The translations under genes and the position numbers were made by a program. A stretch of 64,000 nucleotides of DNA, taken from NCBI RefSeq assembly GCF_003692615.1, contig NZ_CP023540.1:1674001-1738000 (forward strand), in the 5' to 3' direction. Under the pieces are notes generated by a model that made no database searches, was not told the origin of the DNA, and was given only the letters and a program-made list of their open reading frames with translations. Within the stretch, counting starts at the first letter, position 1. Each line of letters opens with the position of its first letter. Positions 1 to 8,855 of this stretch are shown here, piece after piece. This stretch comes from Chryseobacterium sp. 6424. Its GTDB lineage: Bacteria > Bacteroidota > Bacteroidia > Flavobacteriales > Weeksellaceae.

Positions 1-815
1 GGATCATAATCAAGATTATACTGCTTGGTAGCCTGGGGACCATAATAATCGAGCGCTTCTTTCATTTGTGCTTCCAGAAACTTTTGTACTTCAGCCGGTG
101 CTTTCCCTTTCACTGAAGGGTCGTTCACCAACTGACCAAGTACCGAAGCTGCCATCGCCTGCTCCTGTGTGGTAGGCTTAATGGCGGCCACAGCTTCAGT
201 GGTGAGCGGCTGGCCGTTGAGCAACGCAATCATTGATGGGATCATTTGCTGAATGCGCGAATAGGTTTCGTACCCTTGTTTGGCTTCGAGGCTTTTCTTA
301 GTGAAGAGTTCCTTGGACTTCATGTACATTTCGAACTCATTCGGCATTTTTGCCTGATTCGCTTTATTGACAGTGGAGTTTGCGCCTTCAAAGACATCTT
401 TATACTTCTTCACCACGCGGGTTACTTCCATATTATCTACATCGATGTCACCGTTTTTCCCGCCCATGAAATTCCAGCCATGTACGTCGTCTACATAACC
501 ATTGTTATCATCGTCTTTGCCGTTGTTTGGGATTTCATTCGGATTTCTCCACATGTTTTTCATTAGTCCGGGATGGTCCACTTCTACCCCGCTGTCGAGT
601 ACGCCTACGACAACTGGTTTGGCTTTAAGGCCTTTGGACTCCAGATATTTATATGCATTATCGGTATTTACACCATATACGTTGGTGGCAGCAAAATCTT
701 TGTGATACCAAGTCATCAGATCTTTATCTTTCATTGGATCCACCGGCTGGCTGTCGGCTTGTGCAAACGCAGCTGTGCCTGCGAGAAAGTAAGCTGCGAT
801 GAGTAATTTTTTCAT
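1..815 (-). CDS. S8 (subtilisin-like) serine protease, N-terminal part, cut by window edge
   Basis: The gene starts at 815 and runs off the left edge, so about 271 residues are visible. It opens with a signal peptide (MKKLLIAAYFLAGTAAFAQ), so the product is exported. Around residues 52-64 is VVVGVLDSGVEVDHPG, the catalytic aspartate region of the subtilisin family, followed by a D/N-rich stretch (NNGKDDDNNGYVDDVHGWNF) typical of Bacteroidetes S8 peptidases. A long insertion follows before the expected HGTHV histidine motif, which lies outside the window together with the catalytic serine. The start lies one base past the stop of the wbqC-like gene, so it is probably the last gene of the parA-to-protease transcript. 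Family assignment is firm; substrate is unknown. Confidence 0.88.
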   Translation of the reverse strand, partial: MKKLLIAAYFLAGTAAFAQADSQPVDPMKDKDLMTWYHKDFAATNVYGVNTDNAYKYLESKGLKAKPVVVGVLDSGVEVDHPGLMKNMWRNPNEIPNNGKDDDNNGYVDDVHGWNFMGGKNGDIDVDNMEVTRVVKKYKDVFEGANSTVNKANQAKMPNEFEMYMKSKELFTKKSLEAKQGYETYSRIQQMIPSMIALLNGQPLTTEAVAAIKPTTQEQAMAASVLGQLVNDPSVKGKAPAEVQKFLEAQMKEALDYYGPQATKQYNLDYD

Positions 816-816
816 A

Positions 817-1431
817 TTAAATTTTGTTTAGATCGATATTCTTAAGATAAGTAAGCGTTTCCGGGCCTTTGTTACATATTAAATCGAGTATGGAGAGATC
901 TGCCTCAAACCCGAATTTGTCCGAGAAAGTCTGGTAATAAGTTTCGAGACCATAATCCTCCCGGTGTTTGGCAGGAAATTTTTCCCGGTAATTTTTTCCT
1001 TCCGGTTCTTTCAGGTACTCGCCGCTCAACGTATATTCTTTTTCTGTTTTCAAGATTTGCTGAATGACTTTCAGGGCGTTCAGATTAAATTCGATAAGAG
1101 AAGGGGTACTAAAGTTAAATATAGCCTCGAGCTTATCTTCATAAAACTCGAAATACGGCGAACTCTGATACGCGGTTTTAATAGATTTCCAATGGAGTTT
1201 CTGCCAGTTTTCGCGGTAAGAAATTTCTGTTTCATTCAGTACACGTTTACCGTTATGGCTTATCGGAATAATGAGTGACAGACGACCATTGGCCCCATAA
1301 ATGGTGGTACGGTTACGGTAAGTCTGTTTCGGGAAATGCTCAAATTGCTCCAGTTCTACTGCTTTACTTTGTAAAAAGACAGCGAACCATGACACTGGCG
1401 GAAGATAAAATATAGGTAATAAAACTTTCAT
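817..1431 (-). CDS. WbqC-like family protein
   Basis: A 204-residue protein of the WbqC family, a group often linked to surface polysaccharide loci but of unproven chemistry. Conserved family blocks are visible: YLPPVSWF near residues 9-16 and NRTTIYGANGRLSLIIPI near 40-57, followed by the ENWQKLHWKSI segment. The frame stays open upstream into lepB, but the ATG at 1431 is chosen because the family begins with this MKVLLPIFYLPP-type sequence and because it falls after the lepB stop. A gap of about 60 bases containing a small CCCCT/AGGGG palindrome (1450-1461) separates it from lepB. No membrane segment is evident. It sits between signal peptidase and an exported protease, suggesting an envelope-related role, which is inference. 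Confidence 0.85.
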   Translation of the reverse strand: MKVLLPIFYLPPVSWFAVFLQSKAVELEQFEHFPKQTYRNRTTIYGANGRLSLIIPISHNGKRVLNETEISYRENWQKLHWKSIKTAYQSSPYFEFYEDKLEAIFNFSTPSLIEFNLNALKVIQQILKTEKEYTLSGEYLKEPEGKNYREKFPAKHREDYGLETYYQTFSDKFGFEADLSILDLICNKGPETLTYLKNIDLNKI

Positions 1432-1492
1432 CGAATAAAAATTAAAATCCCCCTCCAGGGGAGAGGGAAAGTGATATAAAAATGTAAACAGT

Positions 1493-3145
1493 TTAGTCTG
1501 TTTTTTCTTTCTTTTTGAAGAGCTTGGCAAAATAATCCCAACCGAAAAACAATACAAGAATAATGACGGCTACCCACCAATAAGAAGTTTTGTGTGCTTC
1601 ACCGGTGTTGGTGGCTTTAAACATACGGTCCCAACGGAAAGATTTGCCATCCGGCTGGTAAGATGAACCGTTGTCAGCAAAAAGACCTTCTATACTCAAC
1701 CAGGTAAACATGGGGCTGCCGACGATATTTTCCTCTGGCACGAAACCGAAAAACCGGGCATCAAGTGAGGCATCGCGGTTGTCACCAATCATCATATAAT
1801 AATCCTGCTTTATGGTGTACTGATTGGTTTGCTGGCCATTTATAAAAATTTTACCATCGCGGTTCTCGAGTTTGTTATGTTCGTACTCTGAAATAATCCA
1901 TTGATATTCAGGCAAATTACTCTGGGTAAGGGTTACCACATCGCCTTTTTTCGGAATCCTTAGCGGCCCATACCAATCTTGATTCCATTTCTTATTGATC
2001 GGAAAAATGGACTGGGCGGTATCAATGTTTTTGGTATATGCACTACGGTCGGCATTTACCTTATAAGAAACCGCAGCCGAATCTTTTGCCCAGATATGTT
2101 CTTTAAGTTCAATCACTTGCGGCAATTGCTTGATTTCTCTGGCAGTTTTATCCGTAAGTCCTTGGAAATCATAAACAAATCCGTTTTCAGTCTGTAACTC
2201 CTGTACCGGTAAGAAACCATATTGTCTGTATAACGAAGGAATATCCAACTGGCTGCCAGTTACAGCGATGAACTTATGCTGTTTCTGCTGGTCTCCTAAG
2301 ATAGTTTCTGGTTTACCATTCACAAACAAACGTCCGGCGCGCATTTCTATGAGATCGCCGGCAACTGCCACGCAGCGTTTCACGTAAGGATCTTTTCGGT
2401 CTGTAGCGGTGTGAACAGAATCTTGGGGATAATTAAATACTACAATATCGTTTTTCTGCGGTTTATTGAACTGAAAAATCCTTTCGTAAGGAAGTTTTAC
2501 AGTTTCCACATAAGACTTGGGGTCATCCTTTGGGTTGCCCTTCTGGCCGGTATCTAAAATAGTTCCCTGCAAGAACGGAATCGCCAGCGGACGCATCGGC
2601 ATACGGAAACCATACGTCCATTTATTAACAAATAGGAAATCGCCTACCATTAATGTACGCTCCATAGAGCCCGTTGGAATACCAAATGGCTGAACTACAA
2701 ACACATGCACAATAGTCGCAAACACTGCCGCAAAAGTTATTGAGCCGATAAAAGATTCTTTTTTCTTTTCTTGAGGTTCTTCACCGGTAAGGAATAATGA
2801 GTCTTCGGTTTCTATCTCGGCATCCTTACTATAGTTCACCACCGCCATATAAATGAATGGTAATAAAACAGTCAGCAACCTTTGCGTAAAGGTTCTTTTC
2901 CCGAAATGTTTCATCAAAAACAAGTGAAAAACCGACAACATAATAGGCCCCACAATGGGCAGATAAGCCATGATTACCCACCATTTAGGATGTTTTGTTT
3001 CTTTCTGTATGATGAAATAATTATAGAACGGAACAAACGCCAGTAACGGATGATAGCCCATTTTCTTAAAGAGCTTCCATGTGGAAAGCCCCATCAAAAC
3101 GGATAAGATAAGGACGTAAACGGTATAGGTAATAAAATAATTCAT
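1493..3145 (-). CDS. lepB: Signal peptidase I
   Basis: Membrane serine protease that removes signal peptides from exported proteins. At 550 residues it is of the long Bacteroidetes type. Residues 1-105 hold several hydrophobic segments in place of the one or two usual elsewhere; a further membrane segment (about 131-152) precedes the catalytic core. The nucleophile is Ser160 in PTGSMERTL and the general base is Lys256 in PYVKRCVAVAGD; the late conserved box GDNRDASLDARFFGFV is intact. A large insertion between the lysine box and the GDNRD box is typical of flavobacterial LepB. It ends with a C-terminal hydrophobic segment and a lysine-rich tail. It lies downstream of dapB in the parAB gene run. 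Catalytic residues are all present, so it should be active. Confidence 0.96.
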   Translation of the reverse strand: MNYFITYTVYVLILSVLMGLSTWKLFKKMGYHPLLAFVPFYNYFIIQKETKHPKWWVIMAYLPIVGPIMLSVFHLFLMKHFGKRTFTQRLLTVLLPFIYMAVVNYSKDAEIETEDSLFLTGEEPQEKKKESFIGSITFAAVFATIVHVFVVQPFGIPTGSMERTLMVGDFLFVNKWTYGFRMPMRPLAIPFLQGTILDTGQKGNPKDDPKSYVETVKLPYERIFQFNKPQKNDIVVFNYPQDSVHTATDRKDPYVKRCVAVAGDLIEMRAGRLFVNGKPETILGDQQKQHKFIAVTGSQLDIPSLYRQYGFLPVQELQTENGFVYDFQGLTDKTAREIKQLPQVIELKEHIWAKDSAAVSYKVNADRSAYTKNIDTAQSIFPINKKWNQDWYGPLRIPKKGDVVTLTQSNLPEYQWIISEYEHNKLENRDGKIFINGQQTNQYTIKQDYYMMIGDNRDASLDARFFGFVPEENIVGSPMFTWLSIEGLFADNGSSYQPDGKSFRWDRMFKATNTGEAHKTSYWWVAVIILVLFFGWDYFAKLFKKKEKTD

Positions 3146-3226
3146 GGATAAAAATCTGTTTGCGTTTGCTGGTAAACGATTAGTTTTAAGTTTCGGGCAA
3201 TTGTTACAGGGCTACTATTGGTAATA

Positions 3227-3928
3227 TTACGAAAAAAGCACGTCTTTCATCGTGAAGCTGCCAGATTTCCCCTCGATCCACTCTGCTGCGATTACGGCTC
3301 CCAAGGCAAAACCATTTCTGTTGAAAGCGGTATGTTTGATCTCAATCTCATCCACATCGCTGCGGTAATAAACGCTGTGTGTACCGGGTACCTCATCCTC
3401 ACGGATGGCAAAAATACCCAGCTGTTCCTTATCTGTTTCATCGAGTTTCCAGCTGTTGAACGCAGCATTGTTCTTTATGATGCCTTCTGCCAGTGAAATA
3501 GCGGTGCCACTGGGCGCATCAAGTTTATGCGTATGATGAATTTCCTCCAGCTGCACATTATATTCATTGAAACCTCTCATCATGGCAGCCAACTTCTCAT
3601 TCAGCTCAAAAAAAAGATTTACACCTAAACTGAAATTGGAACCATACAGGAAACCCGTACCATTATCGATGGCCATCTGCTCCACCTCTGGTTTTTTTGC
3701 CAGCCAGCCCGTGGTTCCGCAAATAACCGGGATTTTATATCCTAGGCAAGTTTTGATGTTTTCAAAAGCCACCTCCGGGTTTGAAAATTCTATCACCACA
3801 TCTGGCTGATGAAGGTTTTCCAGCGTAGGAGATTCGTTGAGGCGGGCTACGACTTCATGTCCACGGGAAACAGCAATCTGATCAATGATCTTACCCATTT
3901 TTCCGTAGCCTACCAATGCAATTTTCAT
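3227..3928 (-). CDS. dapB: 4-hydroxy-tetrahydrodipicolinate reductase
   Basis: NAD(P)H-dependent reductase of the diaminopimelate/lysine pathway, supplying meso-DAP for peptidoglycan. The nucleotide-binding loop GYGKMG is at residues 7-12, GTTGW at 71-75, and the active-site signature HHTHKLDAPSGTA at 131-143. At 233 residues it is close to the shorter bacterial forms and looks complete. It is separated by about 19 bases from the DUF5683 gene and by 81 bases from lepB, consistent with a single transcript from parA. No regulatory feature such as a lysine riboswitch is visible. Confidence 0.97.
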   Translation of the reverse strand: MKIALVGYGKMGKIIDQIAVSRGHEVVARLNESPTLENLHQPDVVIEFSNPEVAFENIKTCLGYKIPVICGTTGWLAKKPEVEQMAIDNGTGFLYGSNFSLGVNLFFELNEKLAAMMRGFNEYNVQLEEIHHTHKLDAPSGTAISLAEGIIKNNAAFNSWKLDETDKEQLGIFAIREDEVPGTHSVYYRSDVDEIEIKHTAFNRNGFALGAVIAAEWIEGKSGSFTMKDVLFS

Positions 3929-3947
3929 ATTTGTAATCTTATTTTTA

Positions 3948-4577
3948 TTAAAAGTTGTAACTCAAACTTAGCCCAGCCTTTGAATTCTGCCTGGCAAATT
4001 CATCATAAATAACCGTTGGCTTCAGCGCTAGATCAGGGTCTTTGCGGCCTTCGTAGAGGTGTGCGTCCACTACTGCGTCTACGATATTCAGCAAATACAC
4101 CAGTCCTGTTACGGCAATGGCATAATCTCGCTGGCGTTTGGCGCGGTCTTGCGTGCGCCCTAAAGCTTCGGCTGTAATGCCCGGAATGTCAGAAAATTCA
4201 TGGGACTGCCCATTGAGTTCTGCGATAAAAGCGTCACGGTAGCGGTTATATTGTTTTTGATTCCACAGGGTAATACCGATGCCGGTCCCGATCCCACCCC
4301 AAACGATTGGGATCTTCCAGTATTTTCTGTTGTAATACTGCCCCAACCCTGGTAAAACCGCCGAATATAAACCCGCTTTTGTAGGATTATACCGCACAGC
4401 AACCGGTGTCGAGTTGGATTGCTGAATATCTGCGTACACTTCCACTTCAGACTTCGGAGTAGTGGCAGAAACCGAATCGGTCGGATAATTCTCTACGCGG
4501 ATCGTATCCTTTGGCAGAACCTGACCAAATATTTGAACTGATATAAACAGAAGCAGCAAGGCTGTGATTTTACCCAT
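3948..4577 (-). CDS. DUF5683 domain-containing membrane protein
   Basis: A 209-residue exported or membrane protein found next to parB in many flavobacteria. It starts with a signal peptide (GKITALLLLFISVQIFGQ). The middle contains the family block SAVLPGLGQYYNRKYWKIPIV (about residues 73-93) followed by short hydrophobic stretches, and a second hydrophobic segment DYAIAVTGLVYLLNIVDAVVDAHL near 150-173. Its ATG shares the final A of the parB TAA stop, implying translational coupling. Function is unknown. The GLGQxYN block resembles that of small TM2-type membrane proteins; that comparison is from memory. Confidence 0.85.
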   Translation of the reverse strand: MGKITALLLLFISVQIFGQVLPKDTIRVENYPTDSVSATTPKSEVEVYADIQQSNSTPVAVRYNPTKAGLYSAVLPGLGQYYNRKYWKIPIVWGGIGTGIGITLWNQKQYNRYRDAFIAELNGQSHEFSDIPGITAEALGRTQDRAKRQRDYAIAVTGLVYLLNIVDAVVDAHLYEGRKDPDLALKPTVIYDEFARQNSKAGLSLSYNF

Positions 4578-5464
4578 TATCTGAAATGTGATAGGATGTT
4601 TTCCAGTTCTTCTTCATTCTTGAAATCGAGTACGATCTTCCCCTTTTTCCCGTTAGCGGCGGCCTTAATCTCTACTTTTGAATTTAGTATATCGGCGAGG
4701 TTCTTCTCGGCTTTCTTGAAATGATTTGGTAAAACCGCTTTCGCTCTCTTCTCAGGATTCGCCTCATTTTTCATCCTCGAAGCTTCTTCCTCTGCCTGTC
4801 GTACGTTAAGTTTATGCGCAACGATTTTCTGAAACAGCATCCTTTGCTTTTCGGGATCGTCTTGGCTTAAGATGGCACGGCCGTGGCCAGCAGAGATTTC
4901 TCCACTTCGGATGGCATCCTGTATTTCTGGTGACAGGCGCAACAGCCTTATCGAATTGGTAATGGAAGTTCGGTCTTTGCCGAGTCGCTGGCTAAGGTTC
5001 TCCTGTGTGAGACCTATTTCTTCGAGCAAGCGTTGATAGGTAAGCGCAATTTCTATCGCATCGAGATCTTCGCGCTGAATGTTTTCTACCAAAGCCATCT
5101 CGAGCAACTCTTGATCGTTCACCAGGCGGATGTAAGCAGGCACAGTCTCCAGACCGGCAATCTTACTCGCCCTGTAACGGCGTTCCCCAGAGATAATCTC
5201 AAATTTATCACCATCTTTCCGTAAGGTGATCGGCTGAATGATGCCCAGGCTTCGGATAGATTCTGCCAGTTCATTCAGTGCTTTTTCATCGAAATAAGTC
5301 CGGGGCTGCGAAGCATTCGGATAAATATCATCCAGCGAAACCTGTACGATATTTCCCACGAACTTATCTGCACCTTCGTCGGTGGCAGAGTTTACCGTTG
5401 CCTTGGATTCGGCACTCAGTATCGCACCCAGGCCACGCCCCATCGCTCTTTTCTTATCTCTCAT
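4577..5464 (-). CDS. parB: ParB chromosome-partitioning protein
   Basis: Centromere-binding CTPase of the ParABS system. The N-terminal basic MGRGLGAILS box (residues 8-17), which contacts ParA, is present. The ParB/Srx nuclease-like fold spans about 38-130 with ISGERRYRA at 91-99. The helix-turn-helix that reads parS is around 152-180 (LSQRLGKDRTSITNSIRLL). A C-terminal dimerisation segment ends at 295. It lies 22 bases after parA. I looked for a canonical palindromic parS (TGTTnCACGTGnAACA-like) in this window and did not see one. Confidence 0.96.
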   Translation of the reverse strand: MRDKKRAMGRGLGAILSAESKATVNSATDEGADKFVGNIVQVSLDDIYPNASQPRTYFDEKALNELAESIRSLGIIQPITLRKDGDKFEIISGERRYRASKIAGLETVPAYIRLVNDQELLEMALVENIQREDLDAIEIALTYQRLLEEIGLTQENLSQRLGKDRTSITNSIRLLRLSPEIQDAIRSGEISAGHGRAILSQDDPEKQRMLFQKIVAHKLNVRQAEEEASRMKNEANPEKRAKAVLPNHFKKAEKNLADILNSKVEIKAAANGKKGKIVLDFKNEEELENILSHFR

Positions 5465-5486
5465 AATATGGTTAGCGTTTTACTTT

Positions 5487-6260
5487 TTAACTTTTTACTA
5501 AATTTTCATTTTTCAGCAACACTTCCTCAGCCAGCTGAAGATATTGAATAGCGCCTTTGCTTTCAGCATCATAATTAAGGATGCTTTCGCCGAAACTTGG
5601 CGCTTCACTCAAACGTACATTTCGGCTGATGACTGTCTCGAAAACCATTTCAGGGAAATGCGAGTTCACCTCTTCCACGACCTGGTTTGAAAGTCGCAGA
5701 CGCGAATCGTACATCGTAAGCAGCAGTCCTTCGATATCAAGGTCCTTGTTATGGATTTTCTGTACATTCTTAATGGTGTTCAGTAATTTACCTAAACCTT
5801 CAAGGGCAAAATACTCGCACTGTATCGGGATGATGACAGAATCGGCGGCTGTTAGGGCATTAATGGTAATCAGTCCCAAACTTGGCGCACAGTCGATAAT
5901 GATGTAATCGTACTCGTCACGAAGTTCTTCCAGCGCTTCTTTCAGCATATATTCGCGGTTCTCACGATCTACAAGTTCGATCTCGGCCGCAACCAAATCG
6001 ATGTGCGAAGGTATAATATCGAGATTTGGCGAAGTGGTTTTCTGCACACAATTTTTAGCATCGGTACTGCGCTCCAGCAGGTTATAGGTAGAAAACGTGG
6101 CCTCGTCAACACCAAGACCCGAAGTGGCATTGGCCTGCGGATCGGCATCAATAATAAGGATTTTCTTTTCAAGCACCCCCAGTGCGGCAGCCAGATTCAC
6201 AGCTGTAGTTGTTTTCCCTACCCCACCTTTTTGATTGGCAATGCCAATAATTTTAGCCAT
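5487..6260 (-). CDS. parA: ParA-family ATPase
   Basis: Deviant-Walker ATPase that drives segregation of ParB-bound origin DNA. The deviant Walker A motif KGGVGKTT is at residues 11-18, Walker A' region IIDCAPSLG near 121-129, and the ADPQANATSGLG switch near 40-51. At 257 residues it is the standard Soj/ParA length without an N-terminal DNA-binding domain, as for chromosomal ParA. First of a close-packed run parA-parB-DUF5683-dapB-lepB-wbqC-protease. The 163 bases upstream are AT-rich and contain inverted copies of TTATCCACA (see 6371-6401). Confidence 0.97.
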   Translation of the reverse strand: MAKIIGIANQKGGVGKTTTAVNLAAALGVLEKKILIIDADPQANATSGLGVDEATFSTYNLLERSTDAKNCVQKTTSPNLDIIPSHIDLVAAEIELVDRENREYMLKEALEELRDEYDYIIIDCAPSLGLITINALTAADSVIIPIQCEYFALEGLGKLLNTIKNVQKIHNKDLDIEGLLLTMYDSRLRLSNQVVEEVNSHFPEMVFETVISRNVRLSEAPSFGESILNYDAESKGAIQYLQLAEEVLLKNENLVKS

Positions 6261-6370
6261 TCTTTATATTTTAAACCTCAAAAATACACTTTTTTATCAT
6301 TTTCAGATATTTATAAAAAAAGCGAATAAACTTAACGCCTTTAAAATGAATAAGATAGCTATAAAAAAAA

Positions 6371-6401
6371 TTATCCACAAAAGATGGTATTCTGTGGATA
6401 A
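6371..6401. other. Inverted pair of perfect DnaA-box sequences, also a terminator-like hairpin
   Basis: TTATCCACA at 6371-6379 and its exact reverse complement TGTGGATAA at 6393-6401 are separated by 13 bases, in a very AT-rich gap between tonB-like and parA. TTATCCACA is the consensus DnaA box. On the minus strand the same structure is followed by eight T (6370-6363), so it could equally be the transcription terminator of the tonB-like gene that ends at 6424. The sequence is certain; which role applies is open. Confidence 0.5.
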
Positions 6402-6423
6402 AATTAGAGCGAGACAAATGATT

Positions 6424-7233
6424 TCACTCAAACTGCATAGAAATAGGGAATTTGAAGTAACTTCTTACAGATTGGCCATTAAGTTGCGCCGGCGTCCATT
6501 TCCCTTTGATTTTTTTGATGGTTTTTTCGGCTTCCGCATTAAAAACGGGATCTTTCCCTGTAGCTTTTACGGCTGAAATATTACCGTCTTTCTCTACAAT
6601 AAAAGTCACCATGGTCTTTAGTACCTCACCACGGCCTTCGAAATCATCCGTACTAAAATTCTGTACTACCCGAATGCGGAAAGCATCTATCCCACCCGAA
6701 AACTTAGCTTCCACATCTACCTTTGCAACCGGTGAATCATCTATTGGTTTTGGTACACTTTGCGGAGGGGCTACGGGCACTTGTGGCAAGGTGACAGGCG
6801 GTGTATATGAAGAAACCGGTGGTGGCCCTGATACGGTGACAAGACCAATATGGGCATCTCGTATATCATTTACAGTGGGTGGCGCTACGTCTTTAACAGG
6901 ATTTTTAGTAGGTGTCGGCATTTCGATGCTTACCGTGGCGGGCGGAATACTGACAACCGGCGTTTGTGAAGCGGCAGGCGGCTCGATTTCATCCACCGGA
7001 ACCAATGTATGGCCAGAATTATCTGATATCGAAGGTACTTCGGCCGTATCCAAAGCGTTTATAAACACCGGAGTGAGAGAGATACCTGCAAAAACGGCAA
7101 TCCCCAGAAACAGTGATTTTCTTAGGATGGCGCTTTCACTGGCGCGTAATTGGTACGCTCCATAAGCCTTGTTGCGGTTTTCGAAAAGGATTTCATTAAA
7201 CCGGTTTTCCTGAGAGGTCGTAAAAATGTTCAT
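6424..7233 (-). CDS. TonB-family energy transducer
   Basis: A 269-residue inner-membrane anchored periplasmic protein that couples proton motive force to outer-membrane transporters. The cytoplasmic start carries NKAYGAYQLR (residues 21-30), a signature of Bacteroidetes TonB proteins. One membrane segment follows at about 38-58, then a proline-rich periplasmic linker (about 70-170). The C-terminal TonB domain includes GKDPVFNAEAEKTIKKI and ends in FKFPISMQFE. No exbB/exbD genes are adjacent. It may be transcribed separately from parA because a hairpin with a T run lies between them. Confidence 0.9.
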   Translation of the reverse strand: MNIFTTSQENRFNEILFENRNKAYGAYQLRASESAILRKSLFLGIAVFAGISLTPVFINALDTAEVPSISDNSGHTLVPVDEIEPPAASQTPVVSIPPATVSIEMPTPTKNPVKDVAPPTVNDIRDAHIGLVTVSGPPPVSSYTPPVTLPQVPVAPPQSVPKPIDDSPVAKVDVEAKFSGGIDAFRIRVVQNFSTDDFEGRGEVLKTMVTFIVEKDGNISAVKATGKDPVFNAEAEKTIKKIKGKWTPAQLNGQSVRSYFKFPISMQFE

Positions 7234-7378
7234 GGCAAAATATTTAATTGTTAAGATAAATAACTTTTCAACACAATAACGTTATCAATAAAGAACCAAC
7301 AAATAAAATGCCTAATCATTTAATATTTTTAAACTAAATTATTCTTTCCATACAAATTAATTAATTTTACCTGTAAAA

Positions 7379-7400
7379 AAAGCTGCCTGTCGGCAGCTTT
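7379..7400 (-). terminator. Rho-independent terminator of purA
   Basis: AAAGCTGCC (7379-7387) and GGCAGCTTT (7392-7400) form a 9-bp stem with a 4-base loop. On the minus strand it is followed by a T run, just past the purA stop at 7405. Confidence 0.88.
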
Positions 7401-7404
7401 AGTT

Positions 7405-8691
7405 TTAAAAAAGTTCTTTACGGATGATATTCTGGCTCCGCTCCGGACCTACGGAAACCAGATATACATTGATGCCGAGATATTTCTCGATAAACTCAAT
7501 ATATTTCTTGGCGTTCTGCGGTAATTCATCATAGCTTCTGGCATTGGTAATATCTTCGTCCCAGCCGTCAAGTTCCTCATAAATTGGCTCATAATCGTAC
7601 AATTTCGTGGTTGAGGATGTGAAGTAATCTATGATCTTACCATCTTCGGTTTTGTATTTCGTAGCAATTTTCAATGGTGAAATACCGGAAAGCACATCAA
7701 GTTTTGTAATAACCAGATTATTAATTCCGTTAATCATCGTCGCATGTTTCAGTGACACCAGGTCAAGCCAGCCAGTTCTTCGCGGACGCCCTGTAGTAGC
7801 CCCAAACTCAAAACCGATTTTTCTGATATGTTCGCCCAAATCATTATTAAGTTCGGTAGGGAAAGGGCCTTCGCCCACTCTGGTTGTGTAGGCTTTCGCC
7901 ACACCTATTAAATTCTGCAGACTGGTTGGTGGCACACCGGCACCTGCACAAACACCGCCCGTAGTAGGTGATGATGAGGTAACATACGGATAGGTACCGA
8001 AATCAATATCGAGCATCGCCGCCTGCGCCCCTTCGAAAAGGATGTTTTTACCCTCGCGGATGGCTTCATTAAGTTCAGTTTCGGTATCGATGATGCGGTG
8101 TTTTAACTGCTCGCCCAAGGCTAGATATTGCTGGTAAATCTCATCAAATGCAAGCGTAGGTTTACCATAATATTTTTCAAAAAGTGAGTTTTTGAGTTTC
8201 AGGTTTTTCTGGATTTTATCGGCGAGGATCTCAGGATTCAGCAAATCAATCATGCGGATGCCAATTCTCGCAATCTTATCCTCATAACAAGGGCCGATAC
8301 CTTTTTTGGTAGTACCAATGTGGGTGCCGCCGGTTTCTTCTTCCCGGTAGGTATCCAGCAGGATATGGTATGGCATGATGACGTGTGCGCGGCGACTGAT
8401 GAATACATGATCTGTCTTAAGCCCTTTTTCTTCAATCTGCCCAATTTCTTTAAGGAAAGCCATAGGATTAACGACTACCCCATTGGCAATAACACATTTG
8501 CCTCGGCATTGTAAAACGCCCGAGGGCAGTAGGTGAAGCACGAACTTCTCTTCACCGGCATATACGGTGTGACCGGCATTATCGCCACCCTGAAAACGCA
8601 CTACATAATCGGATTTTGCGGAGAGGACATCCGTGATTTTGCCTTTTCCCTCATCACCATACTGCAGGCCTACCACTACATAAGTTGACAT
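7405..8691 (-). CDS. purA: Adenylosuccinate synthase
   Basis: Catalyses the GTP-dependent joining of IMP and aspartate, the first committed step to AMP. The GTP-binding loop GDEGKGK is at residues 12-18 with catalytic Asp13; GGDNAGHTV supplies His41. The conserved TTKKGIGPCYEDK and STTGGVCAGAG-type blocks are present. At 428 residues it has the normal length. It has its own promoter-like element and terminator and stands alone, divergent from hpt, another purine enzyme. The two genes thus flank a shared 165-base regulatory gap. Confidence 0.97.
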   Translation of the reverse strand: MSTYVVVGLQYGDEGKGKITDVLSAKSDYVVRFQGGDNAGHTVYAGEEKFVLHLLPSGVLQCRGKCVIANGVVVNPMAFLKEIGQIEEKGLKTDHVFISRRAHVIMPYHILLDTYREEETGGTHIGTTKKGIGPCYEDKIARIGIRMIDLLNPEILADKIQKNLKLKNSLFEKYYGKPTLAFDEIYQQYLALGEQLKHRIIDTETELNEAIREGKNILFEGAQAAMLDIDFGTYPYVTSSSPTTGGVCAGAGVPPTSLQNLIGVAKAYTTRVGEGPFPTELNNDLGEHIRKIGFEFGATTGRPRRTGWLDLVSLKHATMINGINNLVITKLDVLSGISPLKIATKYKTEDGKIIDYFTSSTTKLYDYEPIYEELDGWDEDITNARSYDELPQNAKKYIEFIEKYLGINVYLVSVGPERSQNIIRKELF

Positions 8692-8718
8692 AATTTTTTA
8701 CTTTTATTTAGATTTATG

Positions 8719-8726
8719 CAAAAGTA
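8719..8726 (-). promoter_or_regulatory. Bacteroidetes -7 promoter element for purA
   Basis: TACTTTTG on the minus strand fits TAnnTTTG. The predicted start of transcription would leave a leader of about 24 bases before the purA ATG at 8691. No clear -33 TTTG was found. Confidence 0.6.
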
Positions 8727-8831
8727 GATTTTCTGAGGGTTACAGGCAACCAAAACCGTTAAATATATCCCCTTAACAGTCTTATCTCGTGTGTATTGAT
8801 TTTAATTAAAGTAAGATTCCTTAAAAAACAT

Positions 8832-8839
8832 TAAATTTG
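8832..8839 (+). promoter_or_regulatory. -7 promoter element for hpt-adk-obg
   Basis: TAAATTTG fits TAnnTTTG. It implies transcription starting near 8843, after which the ATG at 8856 is the first good start. This argues against the TTG at 8844 as the start of hpt. Confidence 0.62.
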
Positions 8840-8855
8840 CGCTTTGCAAATCTCT

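Noticed and set aside
4577..6423. parS site near parAB
   Set aside because: No 16-base palindrome of the TGTTnCACGTGnAACA type was found here or elsewhere in the window.
6506..7165. Open frame of 219 codons antisense to the tonB-like gene
   Set aside because: Glycine/threonine-rich shadow of the proline-rich TonB linker.
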